Shown: positions 33,601-40,005 of the stretch, one piece after another
How the letters are laid out: every line of letters begins with the position of its first letter
How positions within the stretch are numbered: the stretch's first letter is position 1
Assembly (NCBI RefSeq): GCF_000003815.2
Contig: NC_049983.1
Coordinates: 9,672,779 to 9,736,778, forward strand
Source of the DNA: Branchiostoma floridae
Lineage: Eukaryota > Chordata > Leptocardii > Amphioxiformes > Branchiostomatidae
Length of the DNA: 64,000 bases
Reading direction: 5' to 3'
Translations under genes and position numbers: made by a program
Notes under the pieces: model-generated
Told to the model about the DNA's origin: nothing
The model's database searches: none
Seen by the model: the letters and a program-made list of their open reading frames with translations, nothing else

Positions 33601-35847
33601 ACGGCTCAATTTATGAAATAATGATGTAAATGTTCTAAGATAGTGCATTAGATGTCAATATTATACAGACTGCCTTATTCAGAATATTTCCACTTTTAAC
33701 AATGTGATATTGCTTAGGTTGCCTTTAACTTTTGCCAAAAATGACAATCTTTTGTATAAGAGATTTTTCTTGGCCAAGTTACATTGTAAAAGTCACATGG
33801 TATGTTCGCTTTTAGAAATAATAATAACAATTGTAATAATGATAACTTTATTGGGCAACAATTGTACAAGGTACAAAATGTATAGAGCATGGCATCTACT
33901 GATGCATAACTACAGTAAATAAGGCTAATCTACTAAATATAAGAGTGCATAGTATGGGATGAAAATGGTCTGTACAATCATTGGAGGGACTTCTAGCGTC
34001 AAGACGTAATAATAGCAAAAAGATTTCTTAAGGTCTCTTAAAGTATCTTAAACCTTACAGTCCAAGCAGACATTTGGTGTACACCATACTGGCTCTGATG
34101 CTTATTTTGTACCCATAGCAGAGAGAGGGCTAAGTTTGTGAATCTCTCCTTTACCAGAGGGAGAACAGAAGCCAGTGAGCGACATGCGGGAGGTGAGCCC
34201 GGGAGCGTACTCGAGCCGTACGGAGCATATCGAGATGACCCGCACGGCTCTGATGGAGCGAATGTCCACTGATATCACTGCGCTCAAGAAGCAGTACATG
34301 CGTATCCGCCAGAAGCAACAGAGAACACACCTCATCTATCCAAAACAGGGTGAGTGGGCAGTGTGGGAGTGTGGATACATGGTTTATTCTGTAATGATGC
34401 CACCTAGCAGACAAGTACAGCAGTGCAGTTGTCTTTCTAGTACAATGTAATTGAAATGCCCCCTAGCAGAAGAACAGCACCTTGCATCTCCGATCTTGTG
34501 ATTTTGAAAGGAAGTCTATTCCAAATATAAAATACAATGTAATACAGTCTATCAAATTTGGCAGGATATACACTTTTTTTTACTCCCAGTCAAAAGTCGA
34601 AAGAGTATGAAAATTTGCATGTATCAGTTGGACTTATTTCACAGTTGACAAGTACAAGATAGAAATGATTGTTTAGTAGAAGACAGAAGGATGATTGCTA
34701 CATCTACCTAATCCTAACAATTTGTCTTACCTAGAAAACTAATCACAACAATTTGTTTGTCTATTTTCTAGGTAACGAAAACAAAAGTACAAGCACCCAT
34801 AAGTTCTCAGCCACTGCCAGGGACACACCCATTGCCATGAACCACCTGTACGTGGCCAGGAAGATCGCCAGCATCCAGGGGAAGACCAAGAGAATAAAGG
34901 GGCCTGAGATCCGCCCTGCTCCCCAGAAAGGGAGACATCCGACCGATGGCAGGAGGGAGGGCGTTAAAAAGGAGTCTGGGAACGAAGACTCCAGCGGCGG
35001 TGTCGAAATCCAGATCCAGTGGACGTCCTCAATGGGAAGGTCAACGACTGAGCGTAGGAGCTCGGAGCACAGCGTGGAATCCAGCGTGGGAAGCGAAGGG
35101 TCGGAAAACACGGGGTCCAAGGAGCGGGAGTCGGTGGACAGCAGGGAAGGGAGCGTGATGTCCGACAGGACCGGTATGGAGGAGATACAGGAGGAAGGGA
35201 AAGAGAGCGAGGTGTGCGACACCTCCGACAGCGAACCTGAACTGAAATCTGTGCCAGACCGAGAGCAAAACAACACCGTGGAGCAAAACAACACCGTCCT
35301 CTCGCCAATCCAACCATCCAGCGAGGACGAGACTCATGACTTTATGGCCAGGGAAGTGGGCTCAGCATGCGACAGCTCCAGCGAAAATGACAGCACCGTG
35401 CCAACAGAAACGTGGAAACCTTTGAACACTGGGGAAACCGACGTCAGCTCCGCTGACACCAACAAGAAGAAGCAGCGTCCGACTGACCTTGACCTTGAAG
35501 CCATCAGTAACTTCTCACCCAAAGACCCCTCCCCCTCCAGTACGTCTTCCAATGAGAACCAGAGGCCTTCCAGTCCGACCATTCCGGGAATCAAGTCAAC
35601 AAAGGCGCGGCCTGACAGCGCGGGAACGAATACAGCCAAGTTCTATCCCTTCCCGCGACCCAAACAGTTCAAGACGGCCAAGACAAAGAACGGCGTACAG
35701 TTGAGCTTGTACAAACAGACAGCGGAGAATGAGACTGTCACCTCGCCAACTAAGGGACCCTTTCCAGTGATCAAGAGGTCACATATCAACCAGTGTCTCC
35801 AGAGGCAGTACATGGCCAGTGCTTCCAAGACCACCACCTACAGATAG
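238..35847 (+). CDS. TBC1D30: TBC1 domain family member 30 orthologue (Rab GTPase-activating protein), 12 exons
   Basis: Complete spliced CDS: 238-682, 3787-3951, 20054-20115, 24131-24196, 26844-26969, 29248-29424, 29944-30112, 30702-30870, 32132-32237, 33015-33243, 34158-34349, 34772-35847. The sum is 2982 nt, 993 residues plus stop; every junction is GT-AG and in phase. An in-frame TAA at 214-216 supports the start at 238. Layout: acidic low-complexity N-terminus (1-130), a charged helical segment ending NCDILTAILQAVSEKR (about 145-203), TBC domain about 238-480 with the IxxDxxR arginine finger (Arg292) and the YxQ glutamine finger (Gln325), a conserved APFPFPGLDELREKYTYN block after it, and a Ser/Glu-rich disordered tail ending in a conserved FYPFPRPK stretch. 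The TBC domain speeds GTP hydrolysis by Rab proteins; the human protein is reported as a Rab8 GAP linked to primary cilium formation. Similarity to human TBC1D30 was judged from memory. Both catalytic residues are present, so activity is expected. Confidence 0.95.
683..3786 (+). other. TBC1D30 intron 1, no gene seen
   Basis: AT-rich intron without convincing coding signal. Its last 700 bases contain a duplicated block and a second copy of the exon 2 acceptor region, given as a separate repeat entry. Confidence 0.7.
3087..3790 (+). repeat. Duplicated intronic block with copied exon 2 acceptor
   Basis: Two diverged copies of a block of about 150 bp (about 3087-3240 and 3625-3760) share a GGTCCACYRATTT-type start and ACCCACCCCTAAT(G/C). 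Between them is a run of short ATCTCCAGATTTT repeats (3240-3400). A segment of about 35 bp containing TTGTTCATCC, CTATTCCAG and AAGTG occurs at 3570-3604 and again at 3754-3790, where it is the real acceptor and first bases of exon 2. Confidence 0.7.
3787..3951 (+). CDS. TBC1D30: TBC1D30 exon 2 (charged helix)
   Basis: Acceptor CTATTCCAG, donor GTAAGT, phase 1 in and 1 out. Encodes EVKELRQMVEELSRRTN and onward to NCDILTAILQAVSEKR, a highly charged, probably coiled-coil helix. The vertebrate family has the matching NCDIVTACLQAVSQKR segment at this place. Confidence 0.93.
5695..6054. mobile_element. Non-autonomous DNA transposon, hAT-like (360 bp)
   Basis: Starts CAGGGTTCGAAATAC and ends GTATTTCGAGCCCTG, giving 15-bp terminal inverted repeats with one mismatch. 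It is flanked on both sides by TTTAG (5690-5694 and 6055-6059), a 5-bp target-site duplication. Inside are several copies of ACCTGCAC/GTGCAGGT, themselves an inverted motif. No transposase frame. The CAGGG end suggests the hAT superfamily; the 5-bp duplication is shorter than the usual 8, so the family is uncertain. Confidence 0.8.
10065..10250 (+). mobile_element. LTR with primer-binding site, retroelement remnant
   Basis: A TG...CA segment (TGTAAGGACC to CTCGCGACA, about 171 bp) carries an internal AATAAA at about 10118. It is followed directly by TTTGGTGGCAGCGGTG, whose TGGTGGCAGCGGTG is complementary to a tRNA 3' end finishing GCCACCA, as in Leu-type primers. This is the layout of a 5' LTR and primer-binding site. 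No gag/pol frame or second LTR was found downstream, so it is a remnant. The left LTR edge is a guess from the TG. Confidence 0.5.
14332..14600. mobile_element. Harbinger-like MITE (269 bp) with TTA target duplication
   Basis: The ends AGCAGGGTTCACACGTGCG and CGCACGTGTGAACCCGCCT are inverted repeats with two mismatches, and the element is flanked by TTA on both sides (14329-14331, 14601-14603). TWA target duplications are characteristic of PIF/Harbinger elements. The arms stay similar for about 80 bp (CTCTACCAGGCTCCACCGGTC on the left, a matching complement on the right). No coding capacity. Confidence 0.75.
16114..16121. promoter_or_regulatory. Perfect CRE palindrome TGACGTCA
   Basis: Full CREB/ATF consensus about 390 bp upstream of the candidate alternative start exon at 16503, in a CpG-rich stretch. 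The palindrome is seen directly; its function is inferred. Other perfect copies are at 9904, 12469, 13891 and 20945. Confidence 0.3.
16503..16569 (+). CDS. TBC1D30: Candidate alternative first exon of TBC1D30
   Basis: ATG GCT with a G at +4 opens 22 codons (MATAVSRTVPAQQKMSGSTT then VQ) and ends at CAAG followed by GTAACG, phase 1. Exon 3 needs exactly phase 1, and joining them gives a Gly codon before IDTRMKFSIEP. An in-frame TGA at 16494-16496 fixes the start. The exon lies in a CpG-rich part of intron 2 with a CRE upstream. The short isoform would lack the acidic and coiled N-terminus but keep the whole TBC domain. As I recall, vertebrate TBC1D30 also has transcripts with a different first exon joined at this boundary. 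Without RNA evidence this stays a prediction. Confidence 0.45.
16570..20053 (+). other. TBC1D30 intron 2, right part: no gene
   Basis: AT-rich, no coding signal. Contains a related pair of segments (about 17200-17300 and 17660-17770, sharing AAAATTCT, a GATCCAATTTTCC-like stretch and ATAACCTTACCT) and a half copy of the foldback family seen at 43060. Confidence 0.6.
17430..17690. mobile_element. Partial copy of the 43-kb foldback MITE family
   Basis: Shares with 43360-43560 the order CAGTGTCACTGAC, a CATATCCAG block, TGCTTGAGT, TTTTTGGC, CATATTACCTGGATATCC and a TCGACG end. Only one arm is clear. It is diverged and lacks a recognisable target duplication. Confidence 0.5.
20054..20115 (+). 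CDS. TBC1D30: TBC1D30 exon 3
   Basis: Acceptor TTTGTCTTCCAG, donor GTGAGA, phase 1 in and 0 out. Encodes (R/G)IDTRMKFSIEPMPGKKGFRQ, matching the family's VDTKLKF block before the TBC domain. This would also be the acceptor for the alternative first exon. Confidence 0.93.
20215..20475 (+). mobile_element. tRNA-derived SINE
   Basis: TGGTGCAGTGG (20215-20225) fits the RNA polymerase III A box TRGYNNARNGG exactly. GTTTGATCC (20264-20272), 38 bases further, fits the B box with one mismatch. A non-tRNA body follows with TGCTGCTTTCTCTGCTTAGC and CACTCAGCACTAATGAGG, a type of middle region I associate with marine-invertebrate SINEs. The 3' boundary is approximate. Confidence 0.6.
23193..23535 (+). 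repeat. Tandem duplication, unit about 175 bp
   Basis: Two copies (about 23193-23345 and 23367-23535) share CGAGATTATTGGCGATCACA or its one-base variant, GGGATTA, and GGTTGGAGTAGACTC. The second copy has an extra segment of about 25 bp in the middle. Confidence 0.8.
23731..23753 (+). repeat. (CA)n microsatellite
   Basis: Uninterrupted run of 11 CA dinucleotides. Confidence 0.95.
24131..24196 (+). CDS. TBC1D30: TBC1D30 exon 4 (start of TBC domain)
   Basis: Acceptor TGTTTTTCAG, donor GTAAGT, phase 0-0, 22 codons: WFDAMKAVVRLPHGLPSE then WRKR. The GLPSEWRKR motif is the usual opening of TBC domains (G-hydrophobic-P...R). Confidence 0.93.
24575..24756. mobile_element. Foldback MITE with TA target duplication, copy 1
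   Basis: Left end GTTCACCTTTATCCGCAGGG and right end ATCCCACAGATAAAGGTAAAC are inverted repeats; the arms stay similar inward through TAACCTATATCC and TTTAAAAACA. TA on both sides (24573-24574 and 24757-24758), as in Tc1/mariner-type MITEs. A second copy lies at 25567-25823 in the same intron. Confidence 0.7.
25567..25823. mobile_element. Foldback MITE with TA target duplication, copy 2
   Basis: Same family as the element at 24575: ATTCATCTTTATCC at the left and TATAAAGGTGAAC at the right, flanked by TA (25565-25566 and 25824-25825). It is longer and more diverged than copy 1. Confidence 0.6.
26386..26760 (+). repeat. Pyrimidine-rich minisatellite before exon 5
   Basis: About 14 diverged units of roughly 25 bp with the pattern TTTTTCC(T/A)ACTCAAATTTCCCTG. 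Almost entirely C/T with short A-rich joints. It ends about 85 bp before the exon 5 acceptor. Confidence 0.85.
26844..26969 (+). CDS. TBC1D30: TBC1D30 exon 5
   Basis: Acceptor TATTATTTGCAG, donor GTTGGT, phase 0-0, 42 codons from VWLCLADKHIQ to LGVQIVK. Contains FNERSNPDDD, a block conserved in TBC1D30, and the first half of the arginine-finger motif. Confidence 0.94.
26985..28015 (+). repeat. Two imperfect tandem repeats in intron 5
   Basis: First set (about 26990-27420): three units of about 165 bp around GGGGTTTCAG, a GTGCCAGAAAT block and TTTCACAG. Second set (about 27440-27710, with an outlier at 27940-28010): units of about 75 bp around GTCATATCTACTA, GGTTGAT(A/G)TGTAGT and TGGTGTTGTG. 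Confidence 0.7.
29248..29424 (+). CDS. TBC1D30: TBC1D30 exon 6 (catalytic fingers)
   Basis: Acceptor CTTTTCTGTAG, donor GTCAGT, phase 0-0, 59 codons. DLHRT completes the IxxDxxR motif (Arg292), and VGYCQGFNVLAALILE carries the glutamine finger (Gln325). Both residues that complete the Rab active site are intact. Confidence 0.95.
29476..29775 (+). repeat. Tandem duplication in intron 6, unit about 150 bp
   Basis: Copies at about 29476-29618 and 29631-29775 share AGAAATAGAGA, then ATCAATACAAAATTACAGAA and TACAATGTAGTTCATTTAGA. The rest of this intron and intron 7 show no gene. Confidence 0.85.
29944..30112 (+). CDS. TBC1D30: TBC1D30 exon 7
   Basis: Acceptor TTGTTCCCCAG, donor GTAATA, phase 0 in and 1 out. 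Encodes VMIYLIDYVLPDSFFANN and onward to NNLRALSVDMAVFRELL, highly conserved in the family. Confidence 0.95.
30702..30870 (+). CDS. TBC1D30: TBC1D30 exon 8
   Basis: Acceptor TTGATGTTTACAG, donor GTGAGT, phase 1 in and 2 out. Encodes GNYEPPLTNVFVMQWFLTLF, then ATCLP and VWDSVFFEGSEILLRTALAI, the C-terminal half of the TBC domain. Confidence 0.95.
30871..32131 (+). other. TBC1D30 intron 8, no gene
   Basis: No coding signal. Around 31650-31790 it has several scattered copies of AATCTTGAGATT and its complement, a small foldback-prone patch. Confidence 0.6.
32132..32237 (+). CDS. TBC1D30: TBC1D30 exon 9
   Basis: Acceptor GTTCCCTGCAG, donor GTCAGT, phase 2 in and 0 out. Encodes (D)RLRDLDSADQFYGTMAM through LIDPNELVQ. 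The vertebrate proteins have ADEFYSTMG at this point. Confidence 0.93.
33015..33243 (+). CDS. TBC1D30: TBC1D30 exon 10
   Basis: Acceptor TTCTTCTGCTGTAG, donor GTGAGC, phase 0 in and 1 out. Begins TVYSLAPFPFPGLDELREKY and then TYNITPF, the conserved block after the TBC domain, then an acidic stretch (NSDEEVELDEDD) and AIGCFGGIFPPE. Confidence 0.94.
33367..33725. mobile_element. Foldback MITE in intron 10 (359 bp)
   Basis: Long inverted arms of about 155 bp: the left begins AAGGCAACCTAAGCAATATT and the right ends AATATTGCTTAGGTTGCCTT-like (actual right arm TGATATTGCTTAGGTTGCC). The arms share GTGGAAATATTCTGAATAAG, ACATTTACATCAT and GTTGCAC(G/A)AGGAT as complements. No clear target duplication and no coding frame. 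Confidence 0.75.
34158..34349 (+). CDS. TBC1D30: TBC1D30 exon 11
   Basis: Acceptor CTCCTTTACCAG, donor GTGAGT, phase 1-1. Encodes EGEQKPVSDMREVSPGAYSS and MERMSTDITALKKQYMRIRQ, then KQQRTHLIYPKQ. The LSPGA...MERMTTDINALKRQY pattern is the vertebrate counterpart. Basic and probably helical. Confidence 0.93.
34772..35847 (+). CDS. TBC1D30: TBC1D30 exon 12 (C-terminal tail and stop)
   Basis: Acceptor GTCTATTTTCTAG, phase 1 in, stop TAG at 35845-35847. Starts GNENKSTSTHKFSATARDTP, then IAMNHLYVARKI (a family block), a long Ser/Glu/Asp-rich region with no fold expected, and a conserved end FYPFPRPKQFKTAKTKNG followed by LSLYKQ. At 35263-35298 an 18-base direct repeat encodes EQNNTV twice. The long open frame on the opposite strand is a by-product of composition. 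Confidence 0.94.
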
Positions 35848-37370
35848 TCGTGGTGTACATATAGCTTATACCTGATATTGTACAATTGAGATGTACATTG
35901 ATTTGTGGGCATTTGATGCAGACCTTTTCAAATGTATTAAAGACAAGCTTACTTTTTCGTTGAGATGACAGTAATGAGGACCACTGACTGTAGAGTTGTG
36001 GTCACGTGATGCTGAAAAATGTAGATCAGCTGTAGTCTTCTTCTCACTGTAGAGGTGTTCTGGCATATGGATAGTTCTTCAACATGCTTTACTAATCATA
36101 ATTCTCAACAGTTTTGTTTAGGCTCATGCCTGTCAAACTCAATGAGATAAGAACTGTTGATTCAAATTGATGATGTTTCAAAATCTCTTTTGGTGTAAAG
36201 AACATACAAAGGACACAAACACTATATCTGAACACATAGTTGGCTGCCCGCTTCATTTAAAAAATACTTGGAGACATGTGCAACAAGAATGCTGTACTTG
36301 ATGCACTGGTAGTTAGGGAAATAGTACTGTATTTGTCTAGTGATTTCCTTTTTGACACAGACATATGTGCCATAGCTAACATCACTGTTCTATGAGGTTG
36401 CCAATGTATGAAGGGCTGAACTCTTCCATTCCATGGTTTCATCAGCTAATACAGTGCAATTGGTGATATGAATGTCAACAAATAACTTTTAAAGTCTGAT
36501 CTCTGACTTAAAAGATTAGACTATTGCAAGTTTTCTTATTTTGCAATATGTCGATTTGATTCATTTGTTTGCTTCATGTACATTTAATTTGATAGAATTT
36601 AATTATTATACTATCTTATGCTTTCTTCATTTTCTTTTGTTCAACTTTAAAGAGGCAAACCGAATTTGTTGGAAACAAAGTTGAAGAGAACGTACAATGT
36701 CAATATTGATTTGATTCTCATACAATTAGCAATTGGAAAGAAGCTGTAAGTTTTTTTGACAAGGATTTTCTTTAAGGTCTAGTCTTAAGATTTGATATCA
36801 TGGTTGTATTACATAATCAAGATGCAAATGAAGTTTCTATGGAGAGATGCATATGCTTCTCTTCTGACGATAGTTTAGATTTTGTGACGAAAAAGTTGTG
36901 ATGTGTTTGGTGGAACCACACATTAGTTAGTATATGCTGTGCTAGAATAGATTCTATGCTTTGCGGTAATGGAGCATACTGTATAAACCTGTACATTTTG
37001 CTATTGTTAAGCAGATTTATGATACACCAATTCAATTACGATGTACATATTTCTTGTACATTCATAGATATGCTATTATATGTATTCAGGTTGGCAACGA
37101 AAGAAAGATATATTTACGCCTAGCGTTACTTCAGGATTAAGTTTAGATTTATTGCATTAAAGGCGATGATTGAGGTTGCAATGGGGGTGGTGCAAAACGG
37201 TAATTTTTGGAATTGCATTGTAGATAATCATGAATTCTACATGTAGCTGCTGAACAAATGACGAAGAGAAGATTTCTGTTGTACATGTGCTAATTAAGAA
37301 GACCCTACTGCAATCAGGAGAAAAATTATGTTGAAATCAGTTGAAATGGCAATAAAAGCTATATTCTGAA
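35848..37370 (+). other. TBC1D30 3' UTR and poly(A) signals
   Basis: No coding signal. ATTAAA occurs at about 35936 and a canonical AATAAA at 37351-37356, so the 3' UTR is probably up to 1.5 kb. A LINE fragment begins just after the second signal. Confidence 0.5.
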
Positions 37371-37373
37371 TCC

Positions 37374-37805
37374 TGCGATTCTCGGTCATTATTCCTTCTT
37401 GATATATTAACGATGCGAACTTCACTGACGATCTTGCTCTCTTGAGTGATACATATGAAAAGGTGAAGCTATAAATTCTCCATAGAAAAAGTTGCCAAAT
37501 GCATAGTAAACGTAAACAAAACATATCTCTTTTAACAAGCAGGGTGATATAGCATCTCTGGACGGAAAGCCTATAAATAAGGTGGGCAATTATACACACC
37601 TGGATAGCAACATCGCCTCAACTGAATACTTAAGGTGAATACACGTATTGTTAAAGCCCGCGTAGCCATAGAAAAGCTCTCGCCAATAAGGGAATCGAGT
37701 TTACCAAATACTATGAAGCGTGCAAGCAACTACTGTCTCTGTCTTTACATACGGAAGCAACATGTGGACACTAACAAAACGACTTGAGGATAAACTTGAT
37801 GGTGA
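37374..37805 (+). pseudogene. Dead LINE reverse-transcriptase fragment
   Basis: Translated pieces in different frames resemble the C-terminal half of a non-LTR retrotransposon polymerase: FTDDLALLSDTYEKV (the YxDD active-site region, altered), DIASLDGKPINKVGNYTH, ARVAIEKLSPI, and VFTYGSNMWTLTKRLEDKLD near 37738-37800. The last is close to the family's YGSETWTL-KRLE-KL pattern. Stops and frameshifts break it. No poly(A) tail is visible. Family not assigned. Confidence 0.75.
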
Positions 37806-38025
37806 AAAAGTGTCCCCACAATCAGAAATACCCCCATAAAAACTGTCCTCCCATGCAGAAATGTCCCCCATGAAAAAGTATATATCTCTTATTGAAAAGT
37901 GTCTCCCACTGAAAAAGTGTTCCTCCATGCAGAAATGTGTACCCCCATAAAAAGTGTCTCCAATGCAGAAATGTCCCCAAGTAAAAGTATCCCTCATGCA
38001 GAAATGTCCCCCATGAAAAAGTATT
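37806..38025 (+). repeat. Tandem repeat, unit about 35 bp
   Basis: About six units alternating GAAAAAGTGTCYCCC and ATGCAGAAATGTCCCC. It starts directly after the LINE fragment. Confidence 0.85.
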
Positions 38026-38639
38026 CCATTTAGTTCCATTTTGCACTTTCGATACTCCCATTGCTTTGGCCATGGGTACTGCAGGTCCGGTACACCTGCC
38101 TTATAACAACAAAGGCTGTCGGGAGTCGCCTTCACGTGACTAACCCGGAAGTCAGGCACCGTTAGAAAAGAGAAAGTTATTTTATTGAAGGTTTCTCTGG
38201 ATCAACAGAAAACTCAACAATCTTCCCAAGAAGACCTTAAGGTAAGTCAGAGGAGTTTTGTGAGGTTGGTGTATAGACCCAGGTGCTCATGAAAGCTTCG
38301 TGCGTAATTTTAGAGCACTTCCAGTCACCGGCCGGGGTCTGGAGCAAAACACCCCGCCAAAAGCTCACTTAAGTTTTGTAACACACTTTCTTGATTTTAG
38401 TCTAAAACAGGAATTCTATAGGTTTCTGTAAGGTGGTACTCATGTAGCACTAACGGAACCTTGCCTTGGGCTGGACGTCAGTTTATCAAAGAATTTGAAG
38501 TGAAATTGAGATATTTCAGGTGCGCGTGCATGTCTGTGCCCCGTTAAGTTTGACTCTCATGTTGTGAATTGTATTTTACATAGCTGTGTGTCCCGTGAGA
38601 GTTCATGCCGTCTTCCCTTTTGTCAGGTGAGTTGAAGAA

Positions 38640-39500
38640 TGACAGAGATGATATCTATCGAGGGGACACCTGTACAGCTTTAATGCTGGCCTGTAGCTCT
38701 CTTGTTTGGTTCATTTTGCTGTAAAAATAAGTTAAAAGAGCAGACACGGTGTTGTTTACCCCGTACTTTTCCTGTGTACCCAACTAAAGCAAAACTTGCG
38801 ACCTTTGACTTTGTAGCAAAATGGCGGATACATGTTCGAGGAGGGGGCGTACGCAGAGCGAGACTATTGTAAACTTGTTGCTTCTGCTGTCGTCTTTGAA
38901 GACGAAGGTAGGGCAGACGTTTTTGACCTCAAGTGACACCAGATTTCTGTACGGCTTCATACCGGTAACACCTGTATGGTTGGTTATACCTGCCTGCTCT
39001 CCTTGCAACACTGTCAATCCTAAAAGTAAATCTAACCCCAAACCTTTACAACTTTTTACCGAGTCCAATAGCTATCTATCATCAAGAACACGACTTCCAG
39101 AACACGGCATTGAAAAGTGTAAGTTCTGTATACTGAAGCATACTGTAAGGGGTGCTCATGAAGCACTGAGCAGACACAATGTTGTTTACCTTGTCATTGT
39201 ACCTGCACCCAGTAATTAAGTACCCGTGTCCTTCTGAACTTGCAACAAACTAGCGGATGCGGTTCTACACTACTTTCCGTATATCTATAGTGACGATACG
39301 AGTACTACAAAACACCTGTAAAGCTTAAAGGATGTTCTGTATCTCTTTTATTTGCTTTATGTCACTCCCAACGAAGATCAAAACAGCGGGCACAGTATTG
39401 ATTACATTGTTACAGTACCTGCACCCAACTAAGCTCCAAGATGTGAAGTGGCCAAAATGGTGGATGCGGTACTACATGGCTAACGTTTCTGTGTATTTAT
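38640..39500 (+). repeat. Diverged triplicated intergenic segment
   Basis: Three related stretches (about 38640-38840, 39160-39310, 39380-39540) share GCAGACACRRTGTTGTTTACC-like starts, a TGTACCTGCACCCA(A/G)T block, a CAAAATGG(C/T)GGATRC block and a nearby CTATCGAGGGG(A/G)CACC. The 132-codon frame at 38821 is part of one copy and is not treated as a gene. Confidence 0.55.
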
Positions 39501-39987
39501 TGATGTACATTTATCGAGGGGGCACCGTCTGCTCCAGGCGTCAAGGTTTCGAATATTCTATTTCTGTTGTCGCCCTTGACGACGTCACTTGGGTCCGCTA
39601 TTTTGATTTTACGTGGCACCTGATATCTGCTCGGATTTCTGCACAATCGGGTAACCTTTGAACAATTGTATATATTTACATATGTTTACACCTGTCGGCC
39701 CTATGGGCAACACCTGTCAGTCATGATTTATGATTTATGATAATTTATTGTCGCTACTATGTACAATTCCATTTCGGAAAGCGAAAGAAATGTAACGCGC
39801 AGCCGCATTGCGCCTCTAATCATCTACATGGAAGACAGCATTCTTAATTGTGAATAATTGTTTTAAATTTACCTTCTATAGAAAAGGAAAAATCTACTTA
39901 GGTATCTACTAGATATGGCCTAACAGATTTGCGGCACCACGAAGCGCCGGTGTTTTTGACAACAGCAGAACTACGGCAGAAAAACAC

Positions 39988-40005
39988 ATGGAGGAAAAAG
40001 AAAAG
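39988..40005 (+). CDS. Candidate first coding exon (MEEKEK) of the ankyrin/LRR/death gene
   Basis: ATG GAG GAA AAA GAA AAG followed by GTTGGT, phase 0, matching exon 2, which has no ATG of its own and an in-frame stop (TAG 40418) upstream of its acceptor. Short charged starter exons before an ankyrin N-cap are common. Chosen by phase and context only. Confidence 0.4.

Noticed and set aside
34761..35294. 177-codon open frame on the minus strand
   Set aside because: Antisense to TBC1D30 exon 12; the Ser/Glu codon bias of the real exon leaves the opposite strand open.
37374..37805. Active retrotransposon
   Set aside because: Frame breaks, altered catalytic motif and no 5' part; only a fragment.
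38190..38245. Possible 5' UTR exon ending CTTAAG before GTAAGT
   Set aside because: Strong donor but no acceptor or start that could be tied to the ankyrin gene; left out for lack of support.
38821..39219. 132-codon frame beginning ATGGCGGAT
   Set aside because: Lies in a diverged triplicated intergenic segment whose other copies do not keep the frame; no homology recognised. A 5' exon here cannot be fully excluded.
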